Positions 54,522 through 63,700 are shown, numbered from the stretch's first letter. The stretch is 64,000 nt of DNA from Dermabacter sp. p3-SID358 (GCF_025147465.1 NZ_JALXOZ010000003.1:62001-126000), one strand, 5' to 3'. The notes: a model not told the origin generated them from the letters alone. A program made the numbers and translations.

Positions 54522-55451
54522 ATGGAGTCCGAGCTGCCCGAGCCGCAACTCATCGCGGCCCTCGCACGCCGCCACTACCTCGAAGACGTCTCCAAGGTGC
54601 AGCTCGCCAAAGAGTTCGGCATCTCGCGGTTTCGTATCGCACGGCTCCTCGCCAAAGGTCGCGAAGAAGGCATCATTCGCCTTGAGATCATCGACCCTTC
54701 CACTGATCTACCCATGCTCTCCGAGCCCCTCGCGAGCCACCTTGGACTTCGCTACGTGCGAGTGATCGGCTCCAACGGCACAGACACTGATGTGCGCACG
54801 CAACTCGGATCAATGGGAGCGCAACTGCTCGGTGAACTCGTGAAACCCGGGGATAACCTGGGCCTCGGGTGGGGGCGGACGGTGGCCGAGGTCGCGAAGA
54901 ACCTCCGACACCTTCCCCCCATCACCGTCATCCAGATCTCTGGCTCCCTAGCGGCTGCACACGCGTCTTCGCCGATCGACAACATCCGCGAGGCTGTTCT
55001 CAGCGCCAACGGCTACATCCACGACCTCCCGGTCCCCTTCTACGTGCGCTCGCCCGAAATGCGCCGCCAGCTCTTCGAAACCCACTCCTATGTGCGAGGG
55101 CAATTCGAACACCTTGACACGGCCCTCGTGTCGATCGGTTCATGGGAACACAAGGAAACGCAGCTCTATCGCGAATTCCCGCCCTCGGTGAGGGCGCGGC
55201 TCGATCACGTCAGGCCCGCCGGTGAACTCGCAGGCATCTGGTTTGACGAGGCCGGCAGGGTCCTCGCTCCCGAAGTCACCAGAATGTGCATGACCCTCGA
55301 AACTCACCACTTGAGCCAAACCCCCCGCGTCATCGCGGTCGCGGCGGGGGCAAAGAAAGTGTCGGCGATTCTCGGCGCCGCTCGCACGGGCCTCATCACG
55401 GGCCTCGTGACCGATCGCGACACCGCGGAGGCTCTCCTCGAATCGACGTGA
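54522..55451 (+). CDS. SorC/DeoR-type sugar-binding transcriptional regulator
   Basis: The 309-residue regulator has an N-terminal helix-turn-helix (VSKVQLAKEFGISRFRIARLLAKGREEGII, about residues 22-52) and a C-terminal sugar-phosphate-binding domain of the SorC family (LGLGWGRTVAEVA, GIWFDEAGRVL, RVIAVAAGAKKVSAILGAARTGLITGLVTD). Members include LsrR and EryD. It probably represses the divergent uptake-kinase operon until a phosphorylated substrate binds. ATG 54522 has an AGAGAGGAA site. Confidence 0.93.
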   Translation: MESELPEPQLIAALARRHYLEDVSKVQLAKEFGISRFRIARLLAKGREEGIIRLEIIDPSTDLPMLSEPLASHLGLRYVRVIGSNGTDTDVRTQLGSMGAQLLGELVKPGDNLGLGWGRTVAEVAKNLRHLPPITVIQISGSLAAAHASSPIDNIREAVLSANGYIHDLPVPFYVRSPEMRRQLFETHSYVRGQFEHLDTALVSIGSWEHKETQLYREFPPSVRARLDHVRPAGELAGIWFDEAGRVLAPEVTRMCMTLETHHLSQTPRVIAVAAGAKKVSAILGAARTGLITGLVTDRDTAEALLEST

Positions 55452-55685
55452 CAGGGGGTTAACTCGGCCGACACGAGACCGCGATGGATAAGTGACTTTA
55501 GCTGGAAAAGCGCAAATATTGGTGGCGTTCTCCGACGGCGTTATAGGATGGGCGTGAGCGTTTTATTGAGGTCACGGTCGGCATCGAGTCGTCAACACCC
55601 GGTGGCGCGCCGCTGCGGCGTCCTTCTCGCTGCGGATCCAATATGATGCTTTCGAATTCCTAGAATAATGAGAGGACCCCCGCCC

Positions 55686-57164
55686 ATGGTTGAACGAAAG
55701 TCGCACGCGGCTTTTTATCGCAAGCCCTTGCGTATTGGATCTGCTGCACTGACTCTGGCTCTGGTGACCAGCTTTGCGCCCAGCATTACCTCCAGTGGCT
55801 ATGAGGAGGCTGCTGCGCAGGCGTCCGGGAGCCACGCCTTCACTCAAAGTGTCCAGTTCAGCGGGGGAGCCACGACCGGGAATATTAAGCCCACTTATAT
55901 TCCGGGAGAGAAGATGAACGGGAGCTTCGAGCTTTCATACGAGGAGAAGCTCGTTGTTCCCGGTGAGGAGACGAAGTCGGACCCGACTTTCGACAGGGTT
56001 GACGAAGACGGCAACCCTACCCACGAGAACGTTGACGTTCCGGGGACTTTGAACTTCACCATCATTAATGAGTTCGAAATTCCTGAGGGTTACGTCGTTG
56101 TGATTGACGAGAAAACCGGTGTGATCACGGTGACGTTCCCCGACAAGTCGAAGCTCAACGAGAATACCGTTGAGGAGTTCAAAGTTACGGTGAACGTGGC
56201 CTACTTTGACTTCTCTGTGGACACCGCATACGCGTATTTCAAGCTCGACACCGATGGCGACGGTATTCCCGACACCGAGGATTCGGATGATGACGGTGAC
56301 GGCATCCCGGATGAGAAGGAAAAGGAAGACGGCACGAACCCGAAGGTTCCGAACCAAAACGTGGACTTCGAGCCTGAGTATGAAGATGGATCGGGTAAGC
56401 CTGGCGATGATGTGACCGTTCCTGAGCCGACCATTAAGGACAAGGACGGCAACCCGACCGACGCTCCTGAGGGCACGACGTTCACTCCTGGTGAGGATGC
56501 CCCTGAGGGTGTGACCATTATCGAGAATACTGGTGAGATCACGGTGACCATCCCTGAGGATGCGAACCATGGTGACACGATCATTATTCCTGTCGTGGTG
56601 ACCTACCCGGATAAAACGACCGACACCGTTGAGGTGACCGTCACGGTTGAGAAGCCGGACTGGGACGACAACTCCGGTAGGCCTGGCGACAAGGTTGAGA
56701 TTCCGAACAATGGTGGCTCGGTTGATGACGGCACCACCGTTGAGACTGATGGCCCTGGTACGGCGACGATTGATGACGACGGCACGATCACCGTCGATAT
56801 CGATGAGGACGCTAATCCTGGTGACACGATCATCGTGATCATCAGGGATCAGGACGGCAACGAGATCGATCGCGTGACCGTGACGGTCGAGCAGCCTGAA
56901 ACCGATGACACCGGTAGTGGGACCGCTACGCCGGGCGATGATACCGGTAGTGGCACCGCTACGCCGGACGATGACACCGCTAGTGGCACCGCTACGCCGG
57001 GCGACGACACCCGTGCGCCTAGGAGCGAAGCACCCACCAAGAGGACTCCGCTGCCCAGGACCGGTGCAGAGATCGCAAGTGCAGCTGGGGCTGCAGCTGC
57101 ACTCATCGCAGCAGGCCTCGGCCTCGTGTTCTCGCGCCGCCGCCGCGAAGGCGCGGAAAACTGA
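55686..57164 (+). CDS. LPXTG-anchored surface protein with calcium-binding TSP3-like repeats
   Basis: ATG 55686 (after GAGAGGA) gives 492 residues. A signal peptide (LRIGSAALTLALVTSFAPS) leads to a beta domain of about 130 residues. A thrombospondin-type-3 stretch follows (DTDGDGIPDTEDSDDDGDG; Ca2+ ligands), then two Rib/YPDG-like domains (DITVTIPED and YPDKTTDTVEVTVTVE patterns). A Thr/Gly/Asp stalk of three 11-residue repeats precedes LPRTGAE, a TM helix and RRRREG. It is covalently linked to peptidoglycan by sortase and may be an adhesin. A strong terminator follows. Confidence 0.9.
   Translation: MVERKSHAAFYRKPLRIGSAALTLALVTSFAPSITSSGYEEAAAQASGSHAFTQSVQFSGGATTGNIKPTYIPGEKMNGSFELSYEEKLVVPGEETKSDPTFDRVDEDGNPTHENVDVPGTLNFTIINEFEIPEGYVVVIDEKTGVITVTFPDKSKLNENTVEEFKVTVNVAYFDFSVDTAYAYFKLDTDGDGIPDTEDSDDDGDGIPDEKEKEDGTNPKVPNQNVDFEPEYEDGSGKPGDDVTVPEPTIKDKDGNPTDAPEGTTFTPGEDAPEGVTIIENTGEITVTIPEDANHGDTIIIPVVVTYPDKTTDTVEVTVTVEKPDWDDNSGRPGDKVEIPNNGGSVDDGTTVETDGPGTATIDDDGTITVDIDEDANPGDTIIVIIRDQDGNEIDRVTVTVEQPETDDTGSGTATPGDDTGSGTATPDDDTASGTATPGDDTRAPRSEAPTKRTPLPRTGAEIASAAGAAAALIAAGLGLVFSRRRREGAEN
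56904..57002 (+). repeat. Three 33-bp tandem repeats in the surface-protein stalk
   Basis: Units start at 56904, 56937 and 56970 and differ at a few bases; a partial fourth begins at 57003. They encode DDTGSGTATPG-type 11-mers. Such in-frame repeats can change copy number and vary stalk length. Confidence 0.9.
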
Positions 57165-57197
57165 TCGCCTCACCGGTAACGAACCGACATAAATAGT

Positions 57198-57230
57198 GGG
57201 GGGTGAGACCGTGAAGTGGTCTCACCCCCC
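57198..57230 (+). terminator. Terminator of the LPXTG surface-protein gene
   Basis: GGGGGGTGAGACC (57198-57210) pairs perfectly with GGTCTCACCCCCC (57218-57230) around a 7-base loop, followed by ATTCGTT. Confidence 0.9.
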
Positions 57231-57388
57231 ATTCGTTAATACGAAAACCAGTAGACATCCACGGCCACCATGGAGACCCTCGTTTGAAAGCGAAGGAAAT
57301 ATAGACACAGCAGCTGCGGCACTATGGCCCCCGCATTGCCAGAGGTTTTCCTATGCCTGGTTGGGGTCCAAGCGTGGGCTGGAACTAC
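57231..57388. other. Gap between terminator and permease remnant
   Basis: No gene, repeat or regulatory site that I can support is visible in this 158-bp stretch. Together with the remnants that follow, it makes up 615 bp without an intact gene. Confidence 0.5.
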
Positions 57389-57650
57389 TTAGGGTTCGGA
57401 TTTCGATAGGTGATCGTAAAATGAGCTCTCTGCGTCGAGGGCCTCTTCGACTTCCTTCGTGCGATGATCACGCTTGCGGTGGCTGAGCCACGTGCTGAAG
57501 CCAAGAACGGCGATCAGCAGAACACCCCACACGAAATTGGACGCGAATGCCGAACCCGACCACGATCCAAGCACCATGTTGATGCCAGTTTGAAGCTCCT
57601 GCATGGCGATTGCGCCAACAGCAATCATCCAGAGGCGGCCAGCGCCGCCC
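57389..57650 (-). pseudogene. Broken copy of the sugar permease C-terminus
   Basis: The minus strand encodes GGAGRLWMIAVGAIAMQELQ and on through STWLSHRKRD, which matches the C-terminal part of the permease at 46238-47278 almost residue for residue; the last 20 residues then diverge. The N-terminal three quarters are missing and no start is credible. It is a remnant left by duplication or rearrangement. Confidence 0.9.
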
Positions 57651-57659
57651 CCGACGCCT

Positions 57660-57712
57660 AGGAAGAAGCAGCCCCCGATGCCACGCACGGGCGCTGAGGT
57701 AGGCGCAGCCTC
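57660..57712 (+). pseudogene. Remnant of a sortase-anchored protein tail
   Basis: The plus strand reads KKQPPMPRTGAEVGAAS, which resembles the LPRTGAEIASAAG sorting signals of the two intact surface proteins in this window. It lacks the rest of the protein and the TM segment. It joins the permease remnant to arsC copy 2. The identification rests on a short match. Confidence 0.45.
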
Positions 57713-57779
57713 GAGCGTGGAGGCAGCGCTTGCTCATAAAATGGATGCCAACGATTTCACCTCTTTGGGAGTATGGGGC

Positions 57780-58202
57780 ATGAGCAAACCCAGCGTGCTG
57801 TTTGTGTGCGTGAAAAATGGCGGCAAGAGCCAAATGGCGGCGGCGCTTATGCGCCACCGTGCACGAGGGGCAGTTGAGGTGCATTCGGCAGGAACGAAGC
57901 CGGGAGCGGCGCTCAATGAGGCTTCGCGCGTGAGCGTGGCAACCGTCGGAGCGAATTTTGATGGGGAGTTCCCGAAACCGATCGACCCAAGCATCCTGCG
58001 CACCGCGGATCGCATCATCATTGTGGGTGGTGAGGCGCACGTGGAACCCGTCGAAGGAATGCGCGGAACGATCGAAAAATGGGAGATCGATGAGCCATCG
58101 CTTCGCGGAATTGAGGGGGAGGAGCGCATGGACGTGATCCGTGACGATATTGACCGCCGGGTAAGTGCGCTGCTTTCTAAACTGACCGCGAGCGAGAACT
58201 AG
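57780..58202 (+). CDS. arsC: Arsenate reductase, LMW-phosphatase fold (mycothiol-type), copy 2
   Basis: The 140 residues match copy 1 (44572-44994) along the full length with scattered substitutions, including the same P-loop CVKNGGKSQMAAALM with Lys in place of Arg. ATG 57780 follows GGGAG; an in-frame extension upstream is junction sequence, not part of the gene. Upstream DNA differs completely from copy 1, so its promoter is different. It lies 15 bases from the Acr3 start, as in copy 1. Confidence 0.87.
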   Translation: MSKPSVLFVCVKNGGKSQMAAALMRHRARGAVEVHSAGTKPGAALNEASRVSVATVGANFDGEFPKPIDPSILRTADRIIIVGGEAHVEPVEGMRGTIEKWEIDEPSLRGIEGEERMDVIRDDIDRRVSALLSKLTASEN

Positions 58203-58217
58203 TCGAAAGGAATGACC

Positions 58218-59309
58218 GTGCCCGATTCTGCTGCTCCACAGCTGTCCATTCTGGATCGCTTGCTGCCGCTGTTCATTCTGGTGGCGATGGCCGTGGGCAT
58301 TGCGCTCAGCGTGTGGGTGCCGCAAACCTCGGAGCTTCTCAATCGCGTGAAGGTCAGCGATATTTCGCTGCCGATCGCTCTTGGCCTTCTCGTCATGATG
58401 TATCCGCCGCTCGCGAAGGTGAGGTTTGAGAAGGCGCGCAAGATCGTGCGCGACAGGCGGCTCATGATCCTCTCGCTGCTCCTCAACTGGGTGGTGGGCC
58501 CGCTCCTGATGTTCGCCCTCGCGTGGGTGTTTCTGCCGAACGAACCGGAGCTTCGAACGGGCCTTGTGATTGTTGGCCTGGCGCGCTGCATCGCCATGGT
58601 GCTCGTGTGGAGCGATCTTTCGTGCGCGGACCGTGAAGCAACGGCTGTTCTCGTGGCGATCAATTCCGTGTTCCAGCTCCTCATGTTTTCGGTGCTTGGC
58701 TGGTTTTACCTGCAGGTTCTGCCCGGGTGGTTGGGGCTCGATGCCACGATCGCGAATTTTTCCTTCGCGGCAATCGCGAAAAGCGTGCTTATTTTCCTCG
58801 GTATTCCGCTCGCGCTTGGTGTGCTCTCTCGCCTGATCGGCGAACACCTCAAGGGCCGTGAGTGGTTCGAACATTCCTTCCTGCCGAAGATTTCGCCACT
58901 CGCGATGATCGGCCTTCTGTACACGATCGTTGTGCTTTTCTGCCTTCAAGGTCGGCAGGTCCTTCAACACCCCTGGAGCGTGGCGAGCGTTGCCGTTCCT
59001 CTCCTCGCGTATTTCGTGCTCATGTTCGGCATCTCGCTTTTTGCGGCACGGGCATCGGGCATGAACTATGCGCAGAGCGCCTCCACGGCCTTCACCGCAG
59101 CGGGAAACAACTTTGAGCTCGCGATCGCCGTGACGATCGGAACCTTCGGCGCGGCCTCCTCTGAGGCTCTCGCGGGCACGATCGGGCCGATGGTGGAGAT
59201 CCCCGTTCTGGTTGCGCTCGTGTACATTATGCGCGCCGTGGGGCCCCGCCTCTTCCCGGCCGACCCTACGCTTCCTCGCGCCTCCTCGGCCGCCAACACC
59301 TCCGTGTAA
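58218..59309 (+). CDS. acr3: Arsenite efflux permease Acr3, copy 2
   Basis: The 363-residue protein is a close homologue of copy 1, with the same GLARCIAMVLVWSDLSCADREAT core. GTG 58218 matches the copy 1 start and is spaced correctly from AAAGG; the in-frame ATG at 58212 is too close to that site. Differences cluster around residues 175-220 (loop and helix) and at the C-terminus. With ArsC copy 2 it forms a second complete arsenic resistance operon 13 kb from the first. Confidence 0.95.
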   Translation: MPDSAAPQLSILDRLLPLFILVAMAVGIALSVWVPQTSELLNRVKVSDISLPIALGLLVMMYPPLAKVRFEKARKIVRDRRLMILSLLLNWVVGPLLMFALAWVFLPNEPELRTGLVIVGLARCIAMVLVWSDLSCADREATAVLVAINSVFQLLMFSVLGWFYLQVLPGWLGLDATIANFSFAAIAKSVLIFLGIPLALGVLSRLIGEHLKGREWFEHSFLPKISPLAMIGLLYTIVVLFCLQGRQVLQHPWSVASVAVPLLAYFVLMFGISLFAARASGMNYAQSASTAFTAAGNNFELAIAVTIGTFGAASSEALAGTIGPMVEIPVLVALVYIMRAVGPRLFPADPTLPRASSAANTSV

Positions 59310-59402
59310 CGCTTGCGTGGCCCCGGAGTGGTCACGCTGGGGTTGGGGTGCGGCCCGGTAACGTAGAGCTCACCACGACCGTGACCGCGCTCAGGAGCCG
59401 CC

Positions 59403-62179
59403 ATGCCAAAACCCCTCGTTCTTTCCGATATCCGCAACCGCGCGGGCGCGTTTGTGGCGGAGTGGCGCGATGCGGAAGGCTATGAAAAGGGCGAGGCACA
59501 AGAGTTTGTGCGCGGCCTCCTTCGATGCTTCGGCATTAGCGGCCGCACGGCCGCCGTGTACGAGAAGCGCGCGCGGCGTTCGTCGACGGGCCAGCATGGG
59601 TTTATTGACGCGCTTATTTCGGGAACCGTCGTCATTGAAATGAAAAGTGCGGGTCGCGACCTCGTGGCGGCCGAACAGCAGGCCCTCGACTACATCGAGT
59701 CTCTCACGGAGCATGAACGGCCCGATTACATCCTCACGAGCGACTTCAAGCGCTTTCGTCTCTTGAGCCTTGTCGCAGAAGCGGGGGGGGGGGGAGCGAC
59801 ACGCTCGAGTTCCTGCTCGAGGAGCTTCCCGCGCATGTCGAGGACCTCATGTTCCTCGCGGGATATCGCCGCGCGAAGTTCGGCTCGAAGGAGCAAGAGC
59901 AAGCGTCGATTCACGCGGCGACGCTCATGGCGCGCCTCTATGAGCACCTAGAGAAGACGGGCTATGACGAGCATCAGGCGAGCGTGTTCCTCATCCGCAC
60001 CCTTTTTTGCCTCTATGCCGACGACGCGGGCCTGTGGGAGCGTGACCTGTTCTCGCGGTATCTCGAGGAGCGCACGAGTGAAGACGGAAGCGATCTTGGC
60101 TCCCAGCTCGCGACGCTCTATCAGGCGCTCAACAAGCCCGAAGAGAAGCGCTACGCGAAGCATGACGAGTTACTGCAAGCGTTCCCGTATGTGAACGGGA
60201 GCGTTTTCGGGGAGCCGACGGATATCCCGTATTTCGATCGAGAATCTCGTGAGCTGCTCATCCAGGCGTCCTACTTCAATTGGTCGAGCATTAGCCCCGC
60301 GATTTTCGGCAGCCTTTTCCAAGCGGTCAAAGACAAGAAAGCGCGCCGCGAACTTGGCGAGCATTACACAACCGAAACGAACATTCTGAAGCTCATCCGC
60401 CCGCTGTTTCTTGATGAGCTCGATGAGCGTTTCACGAAGGCATACAACAAGAAGAGTGAGCTCGAAAAACTACTCACGCACCTCGGTGAGCTGCAGTTCC
60501 TTGACCCGGCGTGCGGCTGTGGAAACTTCCTCATCATTGCCTACCGCGAGCTGCGCGCCCTTGAACTCAAGATCCACGAGCGGCTCCAGGAGTTGAACAG
60601 TGGCGGCGTTCAGTTGGACCTCATGGCGGAGGATCTTGTGCGCGTGCGCCTTCGCCAATTCCACGGCATCGAGATCGAAGAGTGGCCCGCGACGATCGCC
60701 CGCACCGCGATGTTCCTCGTGGAGCATCAGGCGAACCAGGCCATGAACCTCACCCTAGGCTATTCGAAGCCGATGCTTCCCCTTCAGGATTCCGCCCAGA
60801 TCACCGTGGGCAACGCATTGCGCCTCGACTGGCGCGAGATTCTTCCCGCAGGGCCGAACACGCTCATCATGGGCAACCCGCCGTTTATTGGGCAGTACAC
60901 CAAGGCCGCTGAACAAACCGAAGATATGAAGCTCGTGTGGGGCGAGCTTTACGACGGTTACCTCGACTATGTGACTGCCTGGTTCAAGAAGGCGAGCGAC
61001 TTCTTCCGTCCCGTCACTGGCGGCCGCTTCGCGTTCGTGTCCACGAATTCGATCGCGCAGGGCCAGCCCGTCCCCGCGCTCTTTGGTCCACTTTTCGACT
61101 CGGGCTGGCGCATACGCTTCGCCCACCAAACCTTCGCGTGGCAGAGCGAAGCGCCCGGGGGACCGGCCGTTCACTGCGTCATCACGGGCTACGACAAGCA
61201 CGAGCGAAGCGCCCCGCAATTGTTCACGTACGACAACGTCAAGGGCGAGCCAAAGCAGGTTCCCGCAAAGCAGATCAATGCGTATCTCGTGGATGGGCCG
61301 AATGTGCTTGTGCGGAAGCGTTCAAAGGCGTTGAGCCCTCAGCTTCCAAAAGTATCTTTTGGATCAAAACCAACCGACGGCGGTAACCTCATCGTCGAAG
61401 TGGATGAGTATGCCGAAGTTGCCGCCGACCCTATCGCGGCAAAATTCTTGCGTCCTAACATCGGTGCTCGGCAGCTCATCCACGACGCTCCGCGTTGGTG
61501 CCTCTGGATGGCCGGTGATGGTTTTGAACCTAAAGACCTGCATCGTTCAGCTGTGCTTAAGCAACGTGTCGAAAACTGCCGGAATTTTCGGCTTGCCTCG
61601 AAGAAAGTTGCAACAAAGAAATCTGCCGATTATCCACATTTATTCCAAGAGAACCATCAGCCTGATGTTGAGTACGTGGGTATACCCAGGCATTTTTCTG
61701 AAACGCGAGCATTTGCCACGGTCACACGCTTCGCCCCCGAGATTATTTGCGGTGACGCAAACTTCCTGGCCGAGGATCCTGATGGACTCCTTTTCGGTGT
61801 GATTTCTTCGTCAATGTTCATTACGTGGCAGCGTGCGGTGGGCGGGGCGCTCGAATCGCGTTTGCGTTTCTCGAACACCGTCGTGTGGAACAACCTTCCG
61901 CTCCCCGCCGTCGAGCCGGAACTGCGCGAGAAGATTATCGAGGCGGGCAAGGGCGTGATCGCGGCGCGCGAGCTGCATCCCGAGCGTTCTCTTGCCGAGC
62001 ACTACAACCCGCTTGCGATGAGTCCCGCGCTTCTCAAGGCGCACGCTGCCCTCGATCGCGTTGTCGACAAAGCGTTCGGCGCGAAGAAGGCGCTAGCCTC
62101 GAACGAGGAGCGCCTCACCCTGCTCTTTGAGCGCTACGCCGAGATGACCGCCGCTGAAAAAGAAGGCACGCGGCGCTAA
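59403..62179 (+). CDS. MmeI-like type IIG/IIL restriction-methyltransferase, split by a G12 tract (probably phase variable)
   Basis: Two frames make one gene. Frame 1 (59403 to about 59792) encodes the MmeI-type nuclease with D69-X9-E79-x-K81 (IDALISGTVVIEMKSAG). After a run of 12 G (59783-59794) the protein continues in another frame (SDTLEFLLEELPAHVEDLMF onward to 62179): helical spacer, N6-adenine methyltransferase (FLDPACGCGNFL and MGNPPFIGQ), target-recognition and C-terminal domains. With G10 or G13 the reading is continuous, giving 925 residues at G13, close to MmeI. As shown (G12) frame 1 stops at 59951 and the enzyme is off. ATG 59403 has a GGAG site. An assembly error in the run is the alternative. 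Confidence 0.88.
59783..59794 (+). repeat. G12 homopolymer, probable phase-variation switch
   Basis: Twelve consecutive G inside the MmeI-like gene, between the nuclease and spacer domains. Lengths of 1 modulo 3 (10, 13) keep the gene in frame; 12 does not. I noticed no other homopolymer of this length in the window. Confidence 0.9.
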
Positions 62180-62256
62180 TGCTCTTGCGGGCGTCAAAGC
62201 GCGACTTTGGCGGTCGCGGCGGCTTCTGCCGATCGACCCTGCATGGCTAACATCGA

Positions 62257-62274
62257 CGATAAGCGATATTATCG
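62257..62274. promoter_or_regulatory. Probable ArsR-family operator
   Basis: CGATAAGCGATATTATCG has perfect CGATAA/TTATCG half-sites and ends four bases before ATG 62279. Binding here would block the regulator's own promoter and the co-transcribed exporter. Confidence 0.7.
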
Positions 62275-62278
62275 CCCT

Positions 62279-62635
62279 ATGACGATGAATATGGGTGAAG
62301 AAACCTCCCTCGAAGAACGTGAGAACTGGGTGACTCTCGTTAAGAGCCTCGCCGATGGTCATCGGCTTCAGATCATCCAGCATTTGCTGTTAGGCGAACA
62401 CCGCGTGACGGACCTCGTCGAGCACGTGGGTCTTGCCCAATCGACAGTGTCAACGCACGTGGCCTCGCTAAGAAAAAGTGGGCTCCTCGCAAGCCACACG
62501 CATGGCCGCGCGACGTACTACACCTTGGCGCATCCCGAGGAAACGAAGACGCTTCTCGCGGCGGCAACGGCCCTCTTCGACGGCACCGAAAAACTGAGGG
62601 AAACCTCGCAGCGGGAGGGCGCGAGCCATGACTAA
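62279..62635 (+). CDS. ArsR/SmtB-family metal-responsive repressor
   Basis: The 118-residue winged-helix protein contains LVKSLADGHRLQIIQHLLLGEHRVTDLVEHVGLAQSTVSTHVASLRKSGLL. The ELCxCDL metal box of ArsR/CadC is absent (EHRVTDL), so any sensing site must lie elsewhere. I prefer ATG 62279 just after the operator; ATG 62291 is possible. It overlaps the CDF exporter by 8 bases, so the pair is co-expressed and the repressor probably senses zinc, cobalt or cadmium. It is not linked to either arsenic operon. Confidence 0.88.
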   Translation: MTMNMGEETSLEERENWVTLVKSLADGHRLQIIQHLLLGEHRVTDLVEHVGLAQSTVSTHVASLRKSGLLASHTHGRATYYTLAHPEETKTLLAAATALFDGTEKLRETSQREGASHD

Positions 62636-63575
62636 ACCATCCGTGTCGCACAGGCGCAAGTACTCTCACGAGGCACACGACCACAGCATCTCTGCCGACG
62701 CCGACCGCACGACTCTGTGGGTGGCCTTGATTGTGTTGAGCGTCTTTATGGTCGCCGAAGTCATCGTCAGCCTCCTGACTGGCTCCCTCGCACTGCTGTC
62801 GGATGCCGGGCACATGCTGTCCGACGTCGGAGCGATCGGGCTAGCACTATGGACCATTCGCCTCGTCGCTCGGCCTGCGCAAGGGGCGTGGACCTGGGGC
62901 CTCAAACGCGTGGAAACCATCTCCGCCGCGGTCAACGGCATCACGCTCCTGATCGTGGCTGGAGTCATCGCTGTGGAGGCAGTCCGCCGTCTGTTCGAAC
63001 CACCCGAGGTCGACGGTGGCCCCGTGCTCATCGTTGCCCTGGTTGGGGTGGCCGTGAACATCGTCGTCGCGTGGTTGGTTGCTCGCGCCAATCGCTCAAG
63101 CCTCAATATCGAAGGCGCCTACCAACACATTCTCACCGACCTCTACGGCTTCCTCGGAACCATTGTTGCCGCGCTCATCATCATGGTGACCGGGTGGACT
63201 CTTGCCGATGTCATTGCGTCCCTTCTGGTGTGTGCCCTCATGGTGCACGCAGCGTGGAATCTCTTGCGCGCCGCCGGCCGCGTTCTGCTCGAAGCAGCCC
63301 CGGAAGGAATTGACCTCGAGGAAGTCACCACCCACTTTCTTGAACTTCCCCACGTGCAGCGCGTTCATGACTTGCATGTGTGGAGCGTCGCGAGCGACCT
63401 GCCGGCACTATCAGCCCACATTGTTGTCGACGACGAGTGCTTTACCGACGGGCATATTCCCGAATTACTCGGCCAAGTGCAGCACTGCGTCGCGGGACAT
63501 TTCGACGTTGAACACTCCACCTTCCAGTTCGAGCCGCCTCATCACGGGTCAAAAGAACCCTCCGTTCACCCTTGA
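62628..63575 (+). CDS. Cation diffusion facilitator (Zn/Cd/Co exporter, ZitB/CzcD-like)
   Basis: The 315-residue protein has six TM helices, with metal-site motifs SDAGHMLSD in TM2 and HILTDLYG in TM5, and a cytoplasmic C-terminal domain (HVQRVHDLHVWSVASDLPALSAHIVVDD). The N-terminus has a His/Asp-containing tail (SHEAHDHSISAD). It exports divalent metal in exchange for protons. ATG 62628 lies within the end of the ArsR gene. Confidence 0.94.
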   Translation: MTKPSVSHRRKYSHEAHDHSISADADRTTLWVALIVLSVFMVAEVIVSLLTGSLALLSDAGHMLSDVGAIGLALWTIRLVARPAQGAWTWGLKRVETISAAVNGITLLIVAGVIAVEAVRRLFEPPEVDGGPVLIVALVGVAVNIVVAWLVARANRSSLNIEGAYQHILTDLYGFLGTIVAALIIMVTGWTLADVIASLLVCALMVHAAWNLLRAAGRVLLEAAPEGIDLEEVTTHFLELPHVQRVHDLHVWSVASDLPALSAHIVVDDECFTDGHIPELLGQVQHCVAGHFDVEHSTFQFEPPHHGSKEPSVHP

Positions 63576-63700
63576 CCTGGCGACGAACGCTGAATCCCGA
63601 GCACTCGGGCCAACGAAACACCCTGAGAGTACAGCGGGTTCTGCTCTCGGCTTTCGACCGCTTTCGGCGAAGACTATTTCGAAGAAAACATGCAGTAGAA

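Noticed and set aside
57603..57779. N-terminal extension of arsC copy 2
   Set aside because: The in-frame upstream codons are permease antisense and LPXTG-tail remnant; copy 1 starts at the equivalent of 57780.
59403..62179. BREX/PglX or type I HsdM assignment for the split methyltransferase
   Set aside because: The fused N-terminal D-X9-ExK nuclease and domain order match MmeI; no other BREX or Hsd genes are adjacent.
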